This document shows, piece by piece, positions 6,069 through 13,503 of a DNA stretch of 28,123 bases. The notes below the pieces were generated by a model, which saw only the letters and a list, made by a program, of their open reading frames with translations, was not told the DNA's origin and did no database searches. A program made the position numbers and the translations under genes. The stretch comes from a virus. The first letter of the stretch is position 1, and each line of letters opens with the position of its first letter. The stretch lies in the IMG/VR virus record IMGVR_UViG_3300032282_003429, positions 1-28,123 of that record; one strand, 5' to 3'.

Positions 6069-6082
6069 CTTGCAAATGCAAG
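6069..6082. repeat. Perfect 14-base inverted repeat, possible operator
   Basis: CTTGCA-AA-TGCAAG is a 6-base dyad with a 2-base centre in the leader of the replication gene. The half-site TTGCAAG recurs in the divergent gap at 1497-1503. It may be a binding site for one of the small HTH proteins. Confidence 0.4.
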
Positions 6083-6104
6083 GCATCCCGATGTAAAAGG
6101 GGAG

Positions 6105-6149
6105 TGCCATTGCTCGTATCAATGGTCTGCCATTGCTCGCCTCAATGGT
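6105..6149. repeat. Tandem pair of dyad sites upstream of replication gene
   Basis: Two 22-base copies (6105-6126 and 6128-6149) differ at only two positions. Each contains the dyad CCATTG-N7-CAATGG. The centre-to-centre distance is 23 bases. The pair lies in the 139-base gap between the DnaA-like gene and the replication gene, where an operator or further iterons would be expected. The rest of the gap holds TGTAAA (6092-6097), the palindrome at 6069 and the DnaA-like box. Confidence 0.65.
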
Positions 6150-6195
6150 TTCAATCGAGGTCCGCCGGTTCGTCGCTGGCGGGCCTCAACTTTTT

Positions 6196-6690
6196 TCAGA
6201 CTACGCTCAACTCCCTGCCGTTGGCAAGACGCGATGCATGCGCTCTGATGCCATGCATCAATGTCGTATGATCGACGTTGGCAATACGAGCAAGGCGGTT
6301 CACGCTGTAATCATGCTCGACATAGGCGCGGAACCAAACTTCGTGACGCGCCTGCGCGACTGGCTTCCACCGCCTGCGACCTTCAATAGTCTCTGGCGGA
6401 ATATCCAGCTTATCCGCAACCTCATGCAAAATGCGGCGATAGTAAATGGCACTAGCCAATTTGCGCTTTTTGATGGCGATTTCTGCCGGATCAAATTTGA
6501 ATTCGTTACCAGCAGCCAGACCTGCCATTACCTCAACGGTGCGGGCAGGCACGACGCCAGTCGGCCTAGCAACACCGCCCGCGGCAATTTGTACCTTTTC
6601 TGGTACAACACCTTTGCGAACCGGCTCAGGGCCTTTCAGGCGCGTTTTGACCGCTTTGTAATGCTCCAAAAGTTCGTCGTAGTAAGTCAT
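6196..6690 (-). CDS. DnaA domain IV-like DNA-binding protein
   Basis: A 164-residue protein. Residues about 105-155 match the DnaA C-terminal DNA-binding domain: an N-terminal helix (ARHEVWFRAYVEHDYSVNRL), then ARIANVDHTTLMHGIRAH, which resembles the DnaA signature RDHSTV followed by a basic helix. The AAA+ domain of DnaA is absent. The N-terminal half is basic and probably partly disordered. It may bind DnaA-box-like sequences, either at the phage origin or to interfere with host initiation. The gene overlaps RusA by 65 bases and precedes the operator-like repeats. The ATG at 6690 follows AAGGGAAAA. Confidence 0.75.
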   Translation of the reverse strand: MTYYDELLEHYKAVKTRLKGPEPVRKGVVPEKVQIAAGGVARPTGVVPARTVEVMAGLAAGNEFKFDPAEIAIKKRKLASAIYYRRILHEVADKLDIPPETIEGRRRWKPVAQARHEVWFRAYVEHDYSVNRLARIANVDHTTLMHGIRAHASRLANGRELSVV

Positions 6691-7045
6691 CTAGGTTTTC
6701 CCTTGCTTTTTGCAGAACAACCGTCACTCCGGGGCCTTCCTCGACCCATGTGGCGGCAATTAACTTGGCGTGACTATCGTCCTGAACCAAGCCTGTTTTG
6801 ACCAACAGGTCAAAAACCGCCTTGAAGGCAAAATTATCCAGATCGCGGCGGCGGCGGTCAGGAGCATGCAAAAGAACGTAAGCTTCATAATTGCCTAAAA
6901 TGGGTTTATGACGCCCGGCGGCAACAATCCACTGACTTTCTTCCAACCAGTCTGTGTATTCAGCGCTGCGGTATACCCGCTTTCCGCCACCACGCCAAAG
7001 GCGGTTGATTGACGGCGGAAATGGCAATTCTAGGACAACAGTCAT
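6626..7045 (-). CDS. rusA: RusA-family Holliday junction resolvase
   Basis: A 139-residue protein from ATG 7045, chosen because the family begins with a short strand and PPSIN (MTVVLELPFPPSINRLWR). An upstream extension to 7129 would cover the divergent promoter region. The catalytic aspartates are visible at D68 and D70 (RRRDLDN) and D89/D90 (LVQDDSH), matching the D70/D72/D91 set of E. coli RusA. It resolves branched recombination and replication intermediates before packaging. It is the first gene of the leftward replication block and is divergent from the recombination cassette. Confidence 0.88.
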   Translation of the reverse strand: MTVVLELPFPPSINRLWRGGGKRVYRSAEYTDWLEESQWIVAAGRHKPILGNYEAYVLLHAPDRRRRDLDNFAFKAVFDLLVKTGLVQDDSHAKLIAATWVEEGPGVTVVLQKARENLDDLLRRTFGALQSGQNAPERP

Positions 7046-7119
7046 TGGTTTTCCACTAGTTGGTCGATTTACATTGCATGGGCGGTATGGGTTTGTAAAG
7101 ATGCAATTCGGAGGATCAC
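7046..7119. promoter_or_regulatory. Divergent regulatory gap between replication and recombination blocks
   Basis: A 74-base gap between two divergent starts. It carries a dyad of TTTACA (7068-7073) and TGTAAA (7094-7099) separated by 20 bases. GGAGG (7110-7114) is the ribosome binding site of the rightward gene. With a single short gap feeding both blocks, a regulator bound to the dyad could control replication and recombination together. Confidence 0.5.
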
Positions 7120-7617
7120 ATGAAACCAAATCAATTCACCGCACAGCGGATCGAAGAGCAAATTCGTGCGTTGCTGGCTGATTTTCCACAATTAGCTGAC
7201 GATGAAGACCTGAAAAATGACATGATATCTGGTTCGACCAGCTTCGACGAAGCTTTGTCGATGTTTGCCATGCTTATTCAAGAAACCAAAGTTCAATCTA
7301 TGACGTTGAAAGCTGTCATTGGTCAATTGACAGATCGCCTTCGACGTTTTGACCGGCGAGAAGAATTTGCCCGCGCCATGATCCATAAGCTCATGACAAC
7401 GGCAGATATGAAAAAAATTGAACTGCCTGTTTGCACGATCTCAGTTGTAAACACAGCACCCAAAATCATTATCACCGACGAAGCTGCTTTGCCTGAGCAT
7501 TTTCTGCGCGTGAAAATGGAGCCGGATAAGACAGCAATCAAAACCGCTATTGAGCGCGGCACACATGTTCCGGGTGCAACGCTATCTAATGCAGGAACAA
7601 CTATTCAAATCCGCTAG
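7120..7617 (+). CDS. Siphovirus Gp157-like protein
   Basis: A 165-residue protein with GGAGG before its ATG. It matches the Gp157 family layout: a long helical N-terminal half (about residues 5-98), then a conserved C-terminal beta domain with IELPVCTISVVNTAPKIII, LPEHFLRVKMEPDKTAIKTA and a G-x-x-V-P-G-A turn. The family is often encoded next to phage single-strand annealing genes. One member was linked to resistance to phage Sfi21, but the biochemical role is unclear. Its stop TAG is part of the CTAGGAGA ribosome binding site of the ERF gene. Confidence 0.8.
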   Translation: MKPNQFTAQRIEEQIRALLADFPQLADDEDLKNDMISGSTSFDEALSMFAMLIQETKVQSMTLKAVIGQLTDRLRRFDRREEFARAMIHKLMTTADMKKIELPVCTISVVNTAPKIIITDEAALPEHFLRVKMEPDKTAIKTAIERGTHVPGATLSNAGTTIQIR

Positions 7618-7626
7618 GAGATATCG

Positions 7627-8256
7627 ATGACAAGTCACATTGCCGCTGCTTTGCATCAGGTCATGAGCAAAGTTAGCTACGTCCAAAAGCAAGGCGAAAA
7701 TGATTTTCATGGCTACAAGTACGCTAGCGAAGCTGATTTGCTTCGTAGCTTGCGTCCCGCCATGATCGAAGCTGGTCTGATGTTGATCCCCAGCATTCAC
7801 AGCGTGATCGAATGCGACGAAAACGGCAACACCAGCATTCAGATCGAGTACACGCTCGTGCATAAGTCCGGCGAAATTTGGCCGGAAAAGATTATTGCCG
7901 CCGGATGCGGCAGCGATAAAAACAAAAGCGGTGTCGGTGACAAAGGCCTGTATAAAGCCCTTACCGGCGCTAACAAGTACCTGCTTTTCAAATTGTTCCA
8001 GATCGAAACTGGCGATGATCCTGAAAGCAGTGGACAGCAAGAAGCAGCCCTTGCTGAGGCTCAGTCTAATTATGTCAAGGTTTGCCTTGATGTGATTAAA
8101 TCTATGCAGACCAAGGCAGAGCTTGGCGAATGGTGGAAGGGTGAAACAGCGGCACGTAAAAAGCTGCACATCACCAGCGCAACTGATGCATACAAAACAT
8201 TAAGCGCAGCCGCTGCAAAACGCGCTGAAGCTTTTGTCAATAACGAAGCAAAATGA
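7627..8256 (+). CDS. erf: ERF-family single-strand annealing protein
   Basis: A 209-residue protein. The start (IAAALHQVMSKVSYVQKQGE, then YKYASEADLLRSLRPAMIEAGL), the strand pair with IEYTLVHKSGE, and GDKGLYKALTGANKYLLFKLFQIETGDDPE are hallmarks of the ERF annealase superfamily. These proteins form rings that anneal complementary single strands during phage recombination and concatemer formation. A helical C-terminal region (about 135-209) may contact partners. The SSB-like protein follows 11 bases later. CTAGGAGA (7614-7621) gives a strong ribosome binding site. Confidence 0.88.
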   Translation: MTSHIAAALHQVMSKVSYVQKQGENDFHGYKYASEADLLRSLRPAMIEAGLMLIPSIHSVIECDENGNTSIQIEYTLVHKSGEIWPEKIIAAGCGSDKNKSGVGDKGLYKALTGANKYLLFKLFQIETGDDPESSGQQEAALAEAQSNYVKVCLDVIKSMQTKAELGEWWKGETAARKKLHITSATDAYKTLSAAAAKRAEAFVNNEAK

Positions 8257-8267
8257 GGAGAAGCTAG

Positions 8268-8612
8268 ATGGCTACCGAATACGATAATAAAAATACCGGC
8301 GCTCTTTTTGACAACAACAAAAAGACCACGCCCAAGCATCCTGACATGACAGGCAGCGCAACTATTGTGTCGCCAAGTGGTGAGGTGTTTGAAGTCTGGG
8401 TTAGTGGATGGGCAAGGCAAAGCAAAAAGGGCGATGATTTTATTTCCCTTAGCTTTACCGCCAAGGATGCCGCGGCAAGTGGAACCGGCAAGAAGATTTC
8501 CGACTTCCGCAAATCTGCCGCAGCACAAGCACCGCTTGAAGAAGCCAGACCAGCGCGAAAGCCAGCCGCCGGTCAGACAGTTCCGGGTCTTGACGATGAA
8601 GTTCCATTCTGA
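8268..8612 (+). CDS. SSB-like single-stranded DNA-binding protein
   Basis: A 114-residue protein. The core (NTGALFDNNKKTTPKHPDMT, strands with VWVSGWARQSKKGDDFISLSF) fits a small OB-fold group found beside phage annealases. The C-terminus ends in LDDEVPF, an acidic tail like the DDDIPF tip of bacterial SSB proteins that recruits partner enzymes. It probably coats single strands for the ERF annealase or the replisome. AGGAG lies upstream, and the stop overlaps the next ATG by one base (TGATG). Confidence 0.75.
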   Translation: MATEYDNKNTGALFDNNKKTTPKHPDMTGSATIVSPSGEVFEVWVSGWARQSKKGDDFISLSFTAKDAAASGTGKKISDFRKSAAAQAPLEEARPARKPAAGQTVPGLDDEVPF

Positions 8613-8818
8613 TGGATGATATCAAAAGATGGGATTTGATGACGTACCGGCCAACAACAAATGGCAAATCTGAGGCTTACCGCCTTGGACGAGCGTTTAT
8701 GGGTAAACAGCCGGGCGTCATCAATATCAAGCTTGAATTGCTTCCGACGCCTAATACAAAAAACGTAGATGGCATGTGGGAAACATGGGCAACTCTTATT
8801 CCTTACGAGGATAAATGA
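8612..8818 (+). CDS. Small phage protein in recombination cassette (68 aa)
   Basis: It starts in the TGATG overlap with the SSB-like gene and ends in an ATGA overlap with the next gene, so it is tightly coupled. It is a compact alpha/beta protein with aromatic residues (KRWDLMTYRP, YRLGRAFMG, WETWATLIPYEDK). A fold related to small ssDNA-binding or DUF736-type proteins is possible, but I do not recognise a family. Confidence 0.7.
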   Translation: MDDIKRWDLMTYRPTTNGKSEAYRLGRAFMGKQPGVINIKLELLPTPNTKNVDGMWETWATLIPYEDK

Positions 8819-9159
8819 GCAAGCTTGTAACAGATGACATGGTCGAAGCAGCGTTGAATTACCTTGCGACGGCCTCACAAGAAGGAGCATCCGCCCGTGC
8901 CAATAGGTTACGGGCGGAGTTCAAACGTAAACGCCTGCGTTCAAAATTGATCCTTGAAGCTCCGCCAACATGCACATCTGCTACATTGCGAGAAGCATGG
9001 GCAGAGGCACATCCAGATTATCTTCTGGCATGCGAAGACGAGGTAAAATGGACAGAGCAAGACGAATTGCACCGGGGGGAGCGTAATCGCGCTGATGTAA
9101 TCATCGAGGCTTGGCGGACAGAAAATGCCAACAATAGAGTGGGTGGCAATTTCCGGTAA
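8815..9159 (+). CDS. Hypothetical protein in recombination cassette (114 aa)
   Basis: It starts in an ATGA overlap with the previous gene and ends in a TAATG overlap with the nuclease. The protein is helical and rich in charged residues. A central basic helix (RANRLRAEFKRKRLRSKLI) could touch nucleic acid. The second half has alternating aromatic and acidic residues (AHPDYLLACEDEVKWTEQDE). Small proteins of this shape are common beside phage ERF genes, with no known function. Confidence 0.7.
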   Translation: MSKLVTDDMVEAALNYLATASQEGASARANRLRAEFKRKRLRSKLILEAPPTCTSATLREAWAEAHPDYLLACEDEVKWTEQDELHRGERNRADVIIEAWRTENANNRVGGNFR

Positions 9160-9638
9160 TGGATATTCTTACGGAGAGGGGGAGGGAAACCGTGAAGCAA
9201 GAGCGCGAAGCTGTCGCAATCTGGTCTTCATGGTTTCCTTCTATTTCATATGTTCACACGCCCAAAGACAGGCCAGTGCCGATCGACGCTATGCTTGTAA
9301 AGAACGGCGCCATAATTGGCGTTGTCGAAACCAAATGCCGCCAAATGTCCCGCGAACAATTTTATGATGATTACAAATGCGAGTGGCTTGTCACCTTCGA
9401 CAAGATAATTGCAGCCAGACGTGTAGCTGCGGAATTAAGCGTGCCACTGATCGGTTTTCTTTACCTTGTGCCTGATCAATTGCTTTTGGTACAAAAGATC
9501 TGGTCGCCGGATGAAGGATTTGCTGTTTCATTTTTTGTGGACAAGACACCTACGCAAGCTACCGTAAACGGCGGTATGGCGATGCGAGATAACGCCTACA
9601 TCAGCATGGTAGAGGCGAAGCAATATGAGTTCAAATGA
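9159..9638 (+). CDS. PD-(D/E)XK superfamily nuclease
   Basis: A 159-residue protein. PVPIDAMLVKNGAIIGVVETKCR gives the restriction-like active site with D43 and E57-x-K59. An N-terminal helix (ERGRETVKQEREAVAIW) supplies the usual early glutamate, and QFYDDYKCEWLVTFDKI follows as the next helix and strand. Small enzymes of this kind process DNA ends or recombination intermediates. It could be the nuclease partner of the ERF annealase. Start: ATG 9159 overlaps the previous stop. An in-frame GTG at 9192 has a much better GGAGGG site and would shorten the first helix. Confidence 0.75.
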   Translation: MDILTERGRETVKQEREAVAIWSSWFPSISYVHTPKDRPVPIDAMLVKNGAIIGVVETKCRQMSREQFYDDYKCEWLVTFDKIIAARRVAAELSVPLIGFLYLVPDQLLLVQKIWSPDEGFAVSFFVDKTPTQATVNGGMAMRDNAYISMVEAKQYEFK

Positions 9639-9993
9639 CATCGGAACAACCGCTCGCGGCCATTTAAGCACTCGACGCAAATTGGCAATCTGGGAACGTG
9701 AAAAAGGTCTGTGCATGCTATGCAGCACACGCCTTCAGCCGGGGAAATTTATCTATGAGCACGTGAGAGCGTTAGAGCTTGGTGGCGCTGATACAGATGA
9801 CAATATCCGCCTGACCTGCATGCCATGCGCAGGCCTCAAAACCAAGGACGATCATTCACGGGCGGCAAAAGCAAAGCGCGTGAAAGCAAAACACCTTGGT
9901 ATGAAGAAAAGCAAAAACCCTTTGCCCGGCAGCAAAGGCTCTAAATGGAAACGCAAAATGGATGGAACTGTTGTGCGTCGTGACGATCAGTAA
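9625..9993 (+). CDS. HNH endonuclease
   Basis: A 122-residue protein overlapping the nuclease by 14 bases. GLCMLC (C30, C33) and LTCMPC (C65, C68) form the zinc-binding pairs. YEHVRALELGG (H46) with DDNIRL (N60) and a late His (H77) form the beta-beta-alpha-metal core of HNH enzymes; the first catalytic residue is Glu rather than Asp before His. The C-terminal 40 residues are very basic. The HNH nucleases of many tailed phages assist packaging or cut host DNA. Its end overlaps the convergent structural operon by seven bases. Confidence 0.8.
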   Translation: MSSNDIGTTARGHLSTRRKLAIWEREKGLCMLCSTRLQPGKFIYEHVRALELGGADTDDNIRLTCMPCAGLKTKDDHSRAAKAKRVKAKHLGMKKSKNPLPGSKGSKWKRKMDGTVVRRDDQ

Positions 9994-10679
9994 AATGGTA
10001 TAGCAGAAATACAAAGAACAATTTGGGTAAGAGATTTGTTGCTATCACTGCCAGTAATACCAATGCTGCTTGCTACGGCGGTTGTATTATTCAAGTGACC
10101 ATATCTATTTGAACCAGAGCCACCTTTATTAACTGTGGCATCTGTTGCAGGAGCATTTGTTCCGGTCCATGCATTTGGTGTACTGGGGGAACCTCCTTTA
10201 TTAGCCATGCCAAGAATAACACCATTAGCATACGGCGTAATATTGATATAAATTGGACCGTTTGTATTATTCACCGCACGATAGGCTCCAGTGTAAACAG
10301 CAGCGGAGCCGCCAGCGTAGATAACCGTCCACACACCAATTGTATGATTAGTACTAAGCCCAAAACTTACACTGACATTTGCTGTTGTTGAAGCGATATC
10401 GTAGAAAGCAAAAAATTGTGCTCTTCCATAAATGGACTGTGTAACGCCAACAGCTGTACCAGAAATACTATTGACCGTAGGAGTTATGGTATCACTAGAG
10501 TTTTCTGACCAAACGCCGACAATAACAATACGATCATCAGACCCCACATTAAGAGGTCCAATATTTAACCCAGTAAGCGTCAATGGACCGGCGCTGTTTG
10601 CACCAGTTCCGCTAATCCATGTTGCGGTAGGTGCCTGCCAGCCCGTGCGGCCAAACATGAAATCGCCAAAGCCAAGCAT
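9987..10679 (-). CDS. Tail-fibre-like or virion surface protein (230 aa)
   Basis: The last gene of the late operon. It is rich in Gly, Ser, Thr and Asn with almost no charge, and alternates strands and turns, as expected for an extracellular beta-sandwich (WTVIYAGGSAAVYTGAYRAV). It begins in a TAATG overlap with the upstream fibre gene, which argues that both act together at the tail tip. It might be a receptor-binding or fibre-cap protein. No family is recognised. A convergent overlap with the HNH gene leaves no room for a terminator. Confidence 0.65.
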   Translation of the reverse strand: MLGFGDFMFGRTGWQAPTATWISGTGANSAGPLTLTGLNIGPLNVGSDDRIVIVGVWSENSSDTITPTVNSISGTAVGVTQSIYGRAQFFAFYDIASTTANVSVSFGLSTNHTIGVWTVIYAGGSAAVYTGAYRAVNNTNGPIYINITPYANGVILGMANKGGSPSTPNAWTGTNAPATDATVNKGGSGSNRYGHLNNTTAVASSIGITGSDSNKSLTQIVLCISAIPFY

Positions 10680-11686
10680 TATGCGAAAGCCTTAATCACA
10701 TAGCCAAGAAGGATTTGCGTCGAAGAAACAGCGTACCACGGTATCACGTCGATGGCATTGCCCGCCGTGCTAAGGACGAGGCCCGCACCAGACGGTGTTT
10801 TGTAGGATGTGCCAAGGGTAAGTATCGCGGAGCCGCCAGAAGGTTGCTGTATCACAAAAATGCCAGACTGACCGGCTTGCGGTGCATATGTCGGGTTTAC
10901 CAGCGTAATTGATCCGGTTGGGGTAAGGTAGAAATTGTTGTTTGTGCGGAAATCTGGCGTGTAGCTGGTAGCTGACGATGTAGCCTGAACACCCACCGCG
11001 CCAGATGTGAATTGGCTATAGCCAGCACTTGTAATTGTAATGCGAGCAGCCATGGTATTAGCTGTCGAGCTAGACACATCCGCCTGAGCTGTAGACAGCA
11101 CAATAGAGCCTGATCCGCCACTTCCGGTACCATTACCGGCCTGAATGGCTAAGGCGGCTCCAGTGACGTTTGCACCGGCTCCTGATGGCGCTCTAAGAAT
11201 TCCGCCAGAAAGTGATGTTGTGGCTTCACCTGAGCCGACAACAACATCACCTGTAGGCACCACCTGAAGGCGGACAGAATAGTTTGTATTGAGCGAAGAG
11301 CCAGCACTGCCTGCGGGCATGGTATAGATCGAAACACTACCGCCCGCGCCGCTGCCGGTGCTTGCGCCACCGTAAAGTGTCAAATTGTAACCAATCTGGT
11401 TTGTCATACCAGCTACAGCGCTGGGAGCACGGATACCGCCACCAGCGATTGGAGACGTAGACGGAGAAACGCCATCTGTGCCGGTAATGATAATGCCGGT
11501 AGCTGTCTGTGTAATCGTTCCGCCAACAGTTATCTGTTTGCCAGAACCAATATTCATGGAAACAGACGTACCGCTGGAAGAAAATACATTGTCCAGTATG
11601 GTAAGGTCAGAATTAAGCGTCGTTCCCCATATGCCGGTATCGCCACCGGGCGTTGGAAGCGTCATGCCAAGATTTGGTGTTGCCAT
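10679..11686 (-). CDS. Tail fibre protein
   Basis: A 335-residue protein. The N-terminus (MATPNLGMTLPTPGGDTGIW and GTTLNSDLTILDNVF) is a motif often found at the virion-attachment end of phage fibres. The middle is Gly/Ser/Thr-rich and low in charge, with repeated strands (GSGAGGSVSIYTMPAGSAGS) fitting a trimeric beta shaft. The C-terminal part (TYAPQAGQSGIFVIQQPSGG) is hydrophobic and may be the tip. It sits next to another putative surface protein. GAGGAA precedes its ATG. Confidence 0.72.
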   Translation of the reverse strand: MATPNLGMTLPTPGGDTGIWGTTLNSDLTILDNVFSSSGTSVSMNIGSGKQITVGGTITQTATGIIITGTDGVSPSTSPIAGGGIRAPSAVAGMTNQIGYNLTLYGGASTGSGAGGSVSIYTMPAGSAGSSLNTNYSVRLQVVPTGDVVVGSGEATTSLSGGILRAPSGAGANVTGAALAIQAGNGTGSGGSGSIVLSTAQADVSSSTANTMAARITITSAGYSQFTSGAVGVQATSSATSYTPDFRTNNNFYLTPTGSITLVNPTYAPQAGQSGIFVIQQPSGGSAILTLGTSYKTPSGAGLVLSTAGNAIDVIPWYAVSSTQILLGYVIKAFA

Positions 11687-11697
11687 GGTCTAATTCC

Positions 11698-13503
11698 TCA
11701 ATGCTTGGCTATCTTCAGCGCAGTAACGATAGCATCGTCTGGCATAGAAAGCATGTTTGATGTGCGGTGGCTCAATTCTTTGCGGGTCTGAGCCACCTCG
11801 CGGGAAATACTTTCCGCGCCTCCACCGACGCGACCTCCAGATTTGCGGCCAACACGACCGCCATTGGCTTGTCCAGTTGGAATTTGATCTGGTGTGATCC
11901 AATCAAATTCATGACCCGGCTGGCTTTCGAGCCGTTGTTGAGCTGCTTGTGCCTGCTCAACTGCGAGGCCAACCGGATAAACAGATTTTTTGATAGCTGT
12001 TGTAGGCACATACCTTCCTGCTTGAGCCAATTTACCAGCACCATATGCTAGTTTACCTGCAATGCGCGGGGAGGAAACTATGGCTCCAGATGCAGCTAAA
12101 GCCACTGCTGTTGCAAAGGCTGTTGGATTTTGCATCAATGCAGCAGCCGTAATTCCGCCAGCCCCGGCCACGCCCTCAACAGCCGCTCTTATCCCGCTTG
12201 GACCTGCGGCATGCAAAGCAGCACCAGCTACCCTGTATGGAATTGTTGGATCAATCTGACCAACAATTTCAATGGCATTCGGCCCTTGGGGAATGCCAAG
12301 AGATTTAATTGTTTTTGCCAATTGAACATTGGCGCTTGTTTTATTGCCAGCACCAAGTGTTTTCTGCAAATTTTGCAATTCATCAAGCATATATTGATAG
12401 TCATCCATGAGCGCTGCATACTCTGGAGACATTGTTTTCAATGTATCGCGGACACCAGCCGCAACGTCTTTATAAGCCTGCCTTGCTTCTGCTGACAAAC
12501 TTGTATCATACATACGAAAATGCAGATGCTTTTTAAGCTCATCTAAACCTTGTAATGTATTTTTCCCCTGTCCGGGCGGAAGGCCTTCGAATTCTTTGCG
12601 AATTAAATCTTCAATTTCTCCCAATGTTTTTCTTGCATCTGGAAATAACTTGGTTTGCGAACCCCTTACTCCTCCAAAATTATCCCATGAATTTTGAAGG
12701 CTTTGATTGATTATTGAATAATCAACGGGCTGATTGGCAGCTCCGGTAATTTGTCCTCGCGTATTAACCCAATCTTGAGATTTTTCTTTGCGGACAGTAT
12801 CGATCGCATGACTAATATCCTGCGACAATTGAACGGGATTGCCGCCACCAGTGTAAAATTCATTAAATGCTTCTCTGGCTCCGCGTATTTTGTTAGCGCC
12901 TGCTTCAAACGCCTTTTGGAAAGCAACTGGGGCCACACCAGTTAACAATGATTGTGCCCCACGGGTTAGAGATGGCGCATATTTGCCAACCTCTTTCCCA
13001 ACCTGCACAACAGCCTGCGCCGGGTCCATAGCGCTTGCCGCTACCTTTCCCGCTGTTCCAAGAAAAGTACCAGCCCGTCCCATGGTACTGGCAGTTTGAG
13101 CTAATTTTCCCATTGGACCAGCGGCGAGCGAAACAAAACCAACCGGATGTTCTGCAAACGCCTTTTTCCAAGGCGCAGCAGATGTCGCTAGCTCATATGC
13201 AGAATGTGCAAATTGTTTATTTTTTTCTTCTTCTTCTGGACTTTGTGCTCCGCCAAGAGCCCCATAACCCAATGATCCAAGACGATATCCAGTATCTACG
13301 ATGCCCTTACCCAGACCTGTAACTGTCCCAACTGGGTCAATTATAGCACGCCCAAGACCTTTTGCCGTATTTACAAAATCATCAGTATAATTTTTAGTTG
13401 CGCGGAGAAAAACATCCTCCAACGGCATGTTTGCATATTCTTCTGTTGACTTTGGTGTATCATCGACAACACCAAGTTTGGAAAAATCTACTTGATCAGC
13501 CAT
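11698..13503 (-). CDS. Probable internal virion/ejection protein (601 aa)
   Basis: Begins in a TAATG overlap with the 1208-residue protein. The N-terminal third alternates Gly-rich, weakly hydrophobic helices (VGTVTGLGKGIVDTGYRLGS, VSLAAGPMGKLAQTASTMGR). The middle has long charged helices with a coiled-coil character. The C-terminal third is hydrophobic and Ala-rich, followed by a Gly-Arg linker (NGGRVGRKSGGRVGG) and a short helix (DDAIVTALKIAK). This matches internal or ejection proteins of podoviruses that cross or line the injection channel. Assignment is by composition and position after the muramidase-bearing protein. Confidence 0.6.
   Translation of the reverse strand: MADQVDFSKLGVVDDTPKSTEEYANMPLEDVFLRATKNYTDDFVNTAKGLGRAIIDPVGTVTGLGKGIVDTGYRLGSLGYGALGGAQSPEEEEKNKQFAHSAYELATSAAPWKKAFAEHPVGFVSLAAGPMGKLAQTASTMGRAGTFLGTAGKVAASAMDPAQAVVQVGKEVGKYAPSLTRGAQSLLTGVAPVAFQKAFEAGANKIRGAREAFNEFYTGGGNPVQLSQDISHAIDTVRKEKSQDWVNTRGQITGAANQPVDYSIINQSLQNSWDNFGGVRGSQTKLFPDARKTLGEIEDLIRKEFEGLPPGQGKNTLQGLDELKKHLHFRMYDTSLSAEARQAYKDVAAGVRDTLKTMSPEYAALMDDYQYMLDELQNLQKTLGAGNKTSANVQLAKTIKSLGIPQGPNAIEIVGQIDPTIPYRVAGAALHAAGPSGIRAAVEGVAGAGGITAAALMQNPTAFATAVALAASGAIVSSPRIAGKLAYGAGKLAQAGRYVPTTAIKKSVYPVGLAVEQAQAAQQRLESQPGHEFDWITPDQIPTGQANGGRVGRKSGGRVGGGAESISREVAQTRKELSHRTSNMLSMPDDAIVTALKIAKH

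Noticed and set aside
6057-6122. Upstream extension of the replication protein to 6122
   Set aside because: It would translate the palindrome and part of the tandem dyads. ATG 6056 has AGAGG and the HTH domain starts just after it.
9987-9993. Bidirectional terminator between the convergent HNH and late operons
   Set aside because: The genes overlap by seven bases and no stem-loop with a T run is visible on either side.
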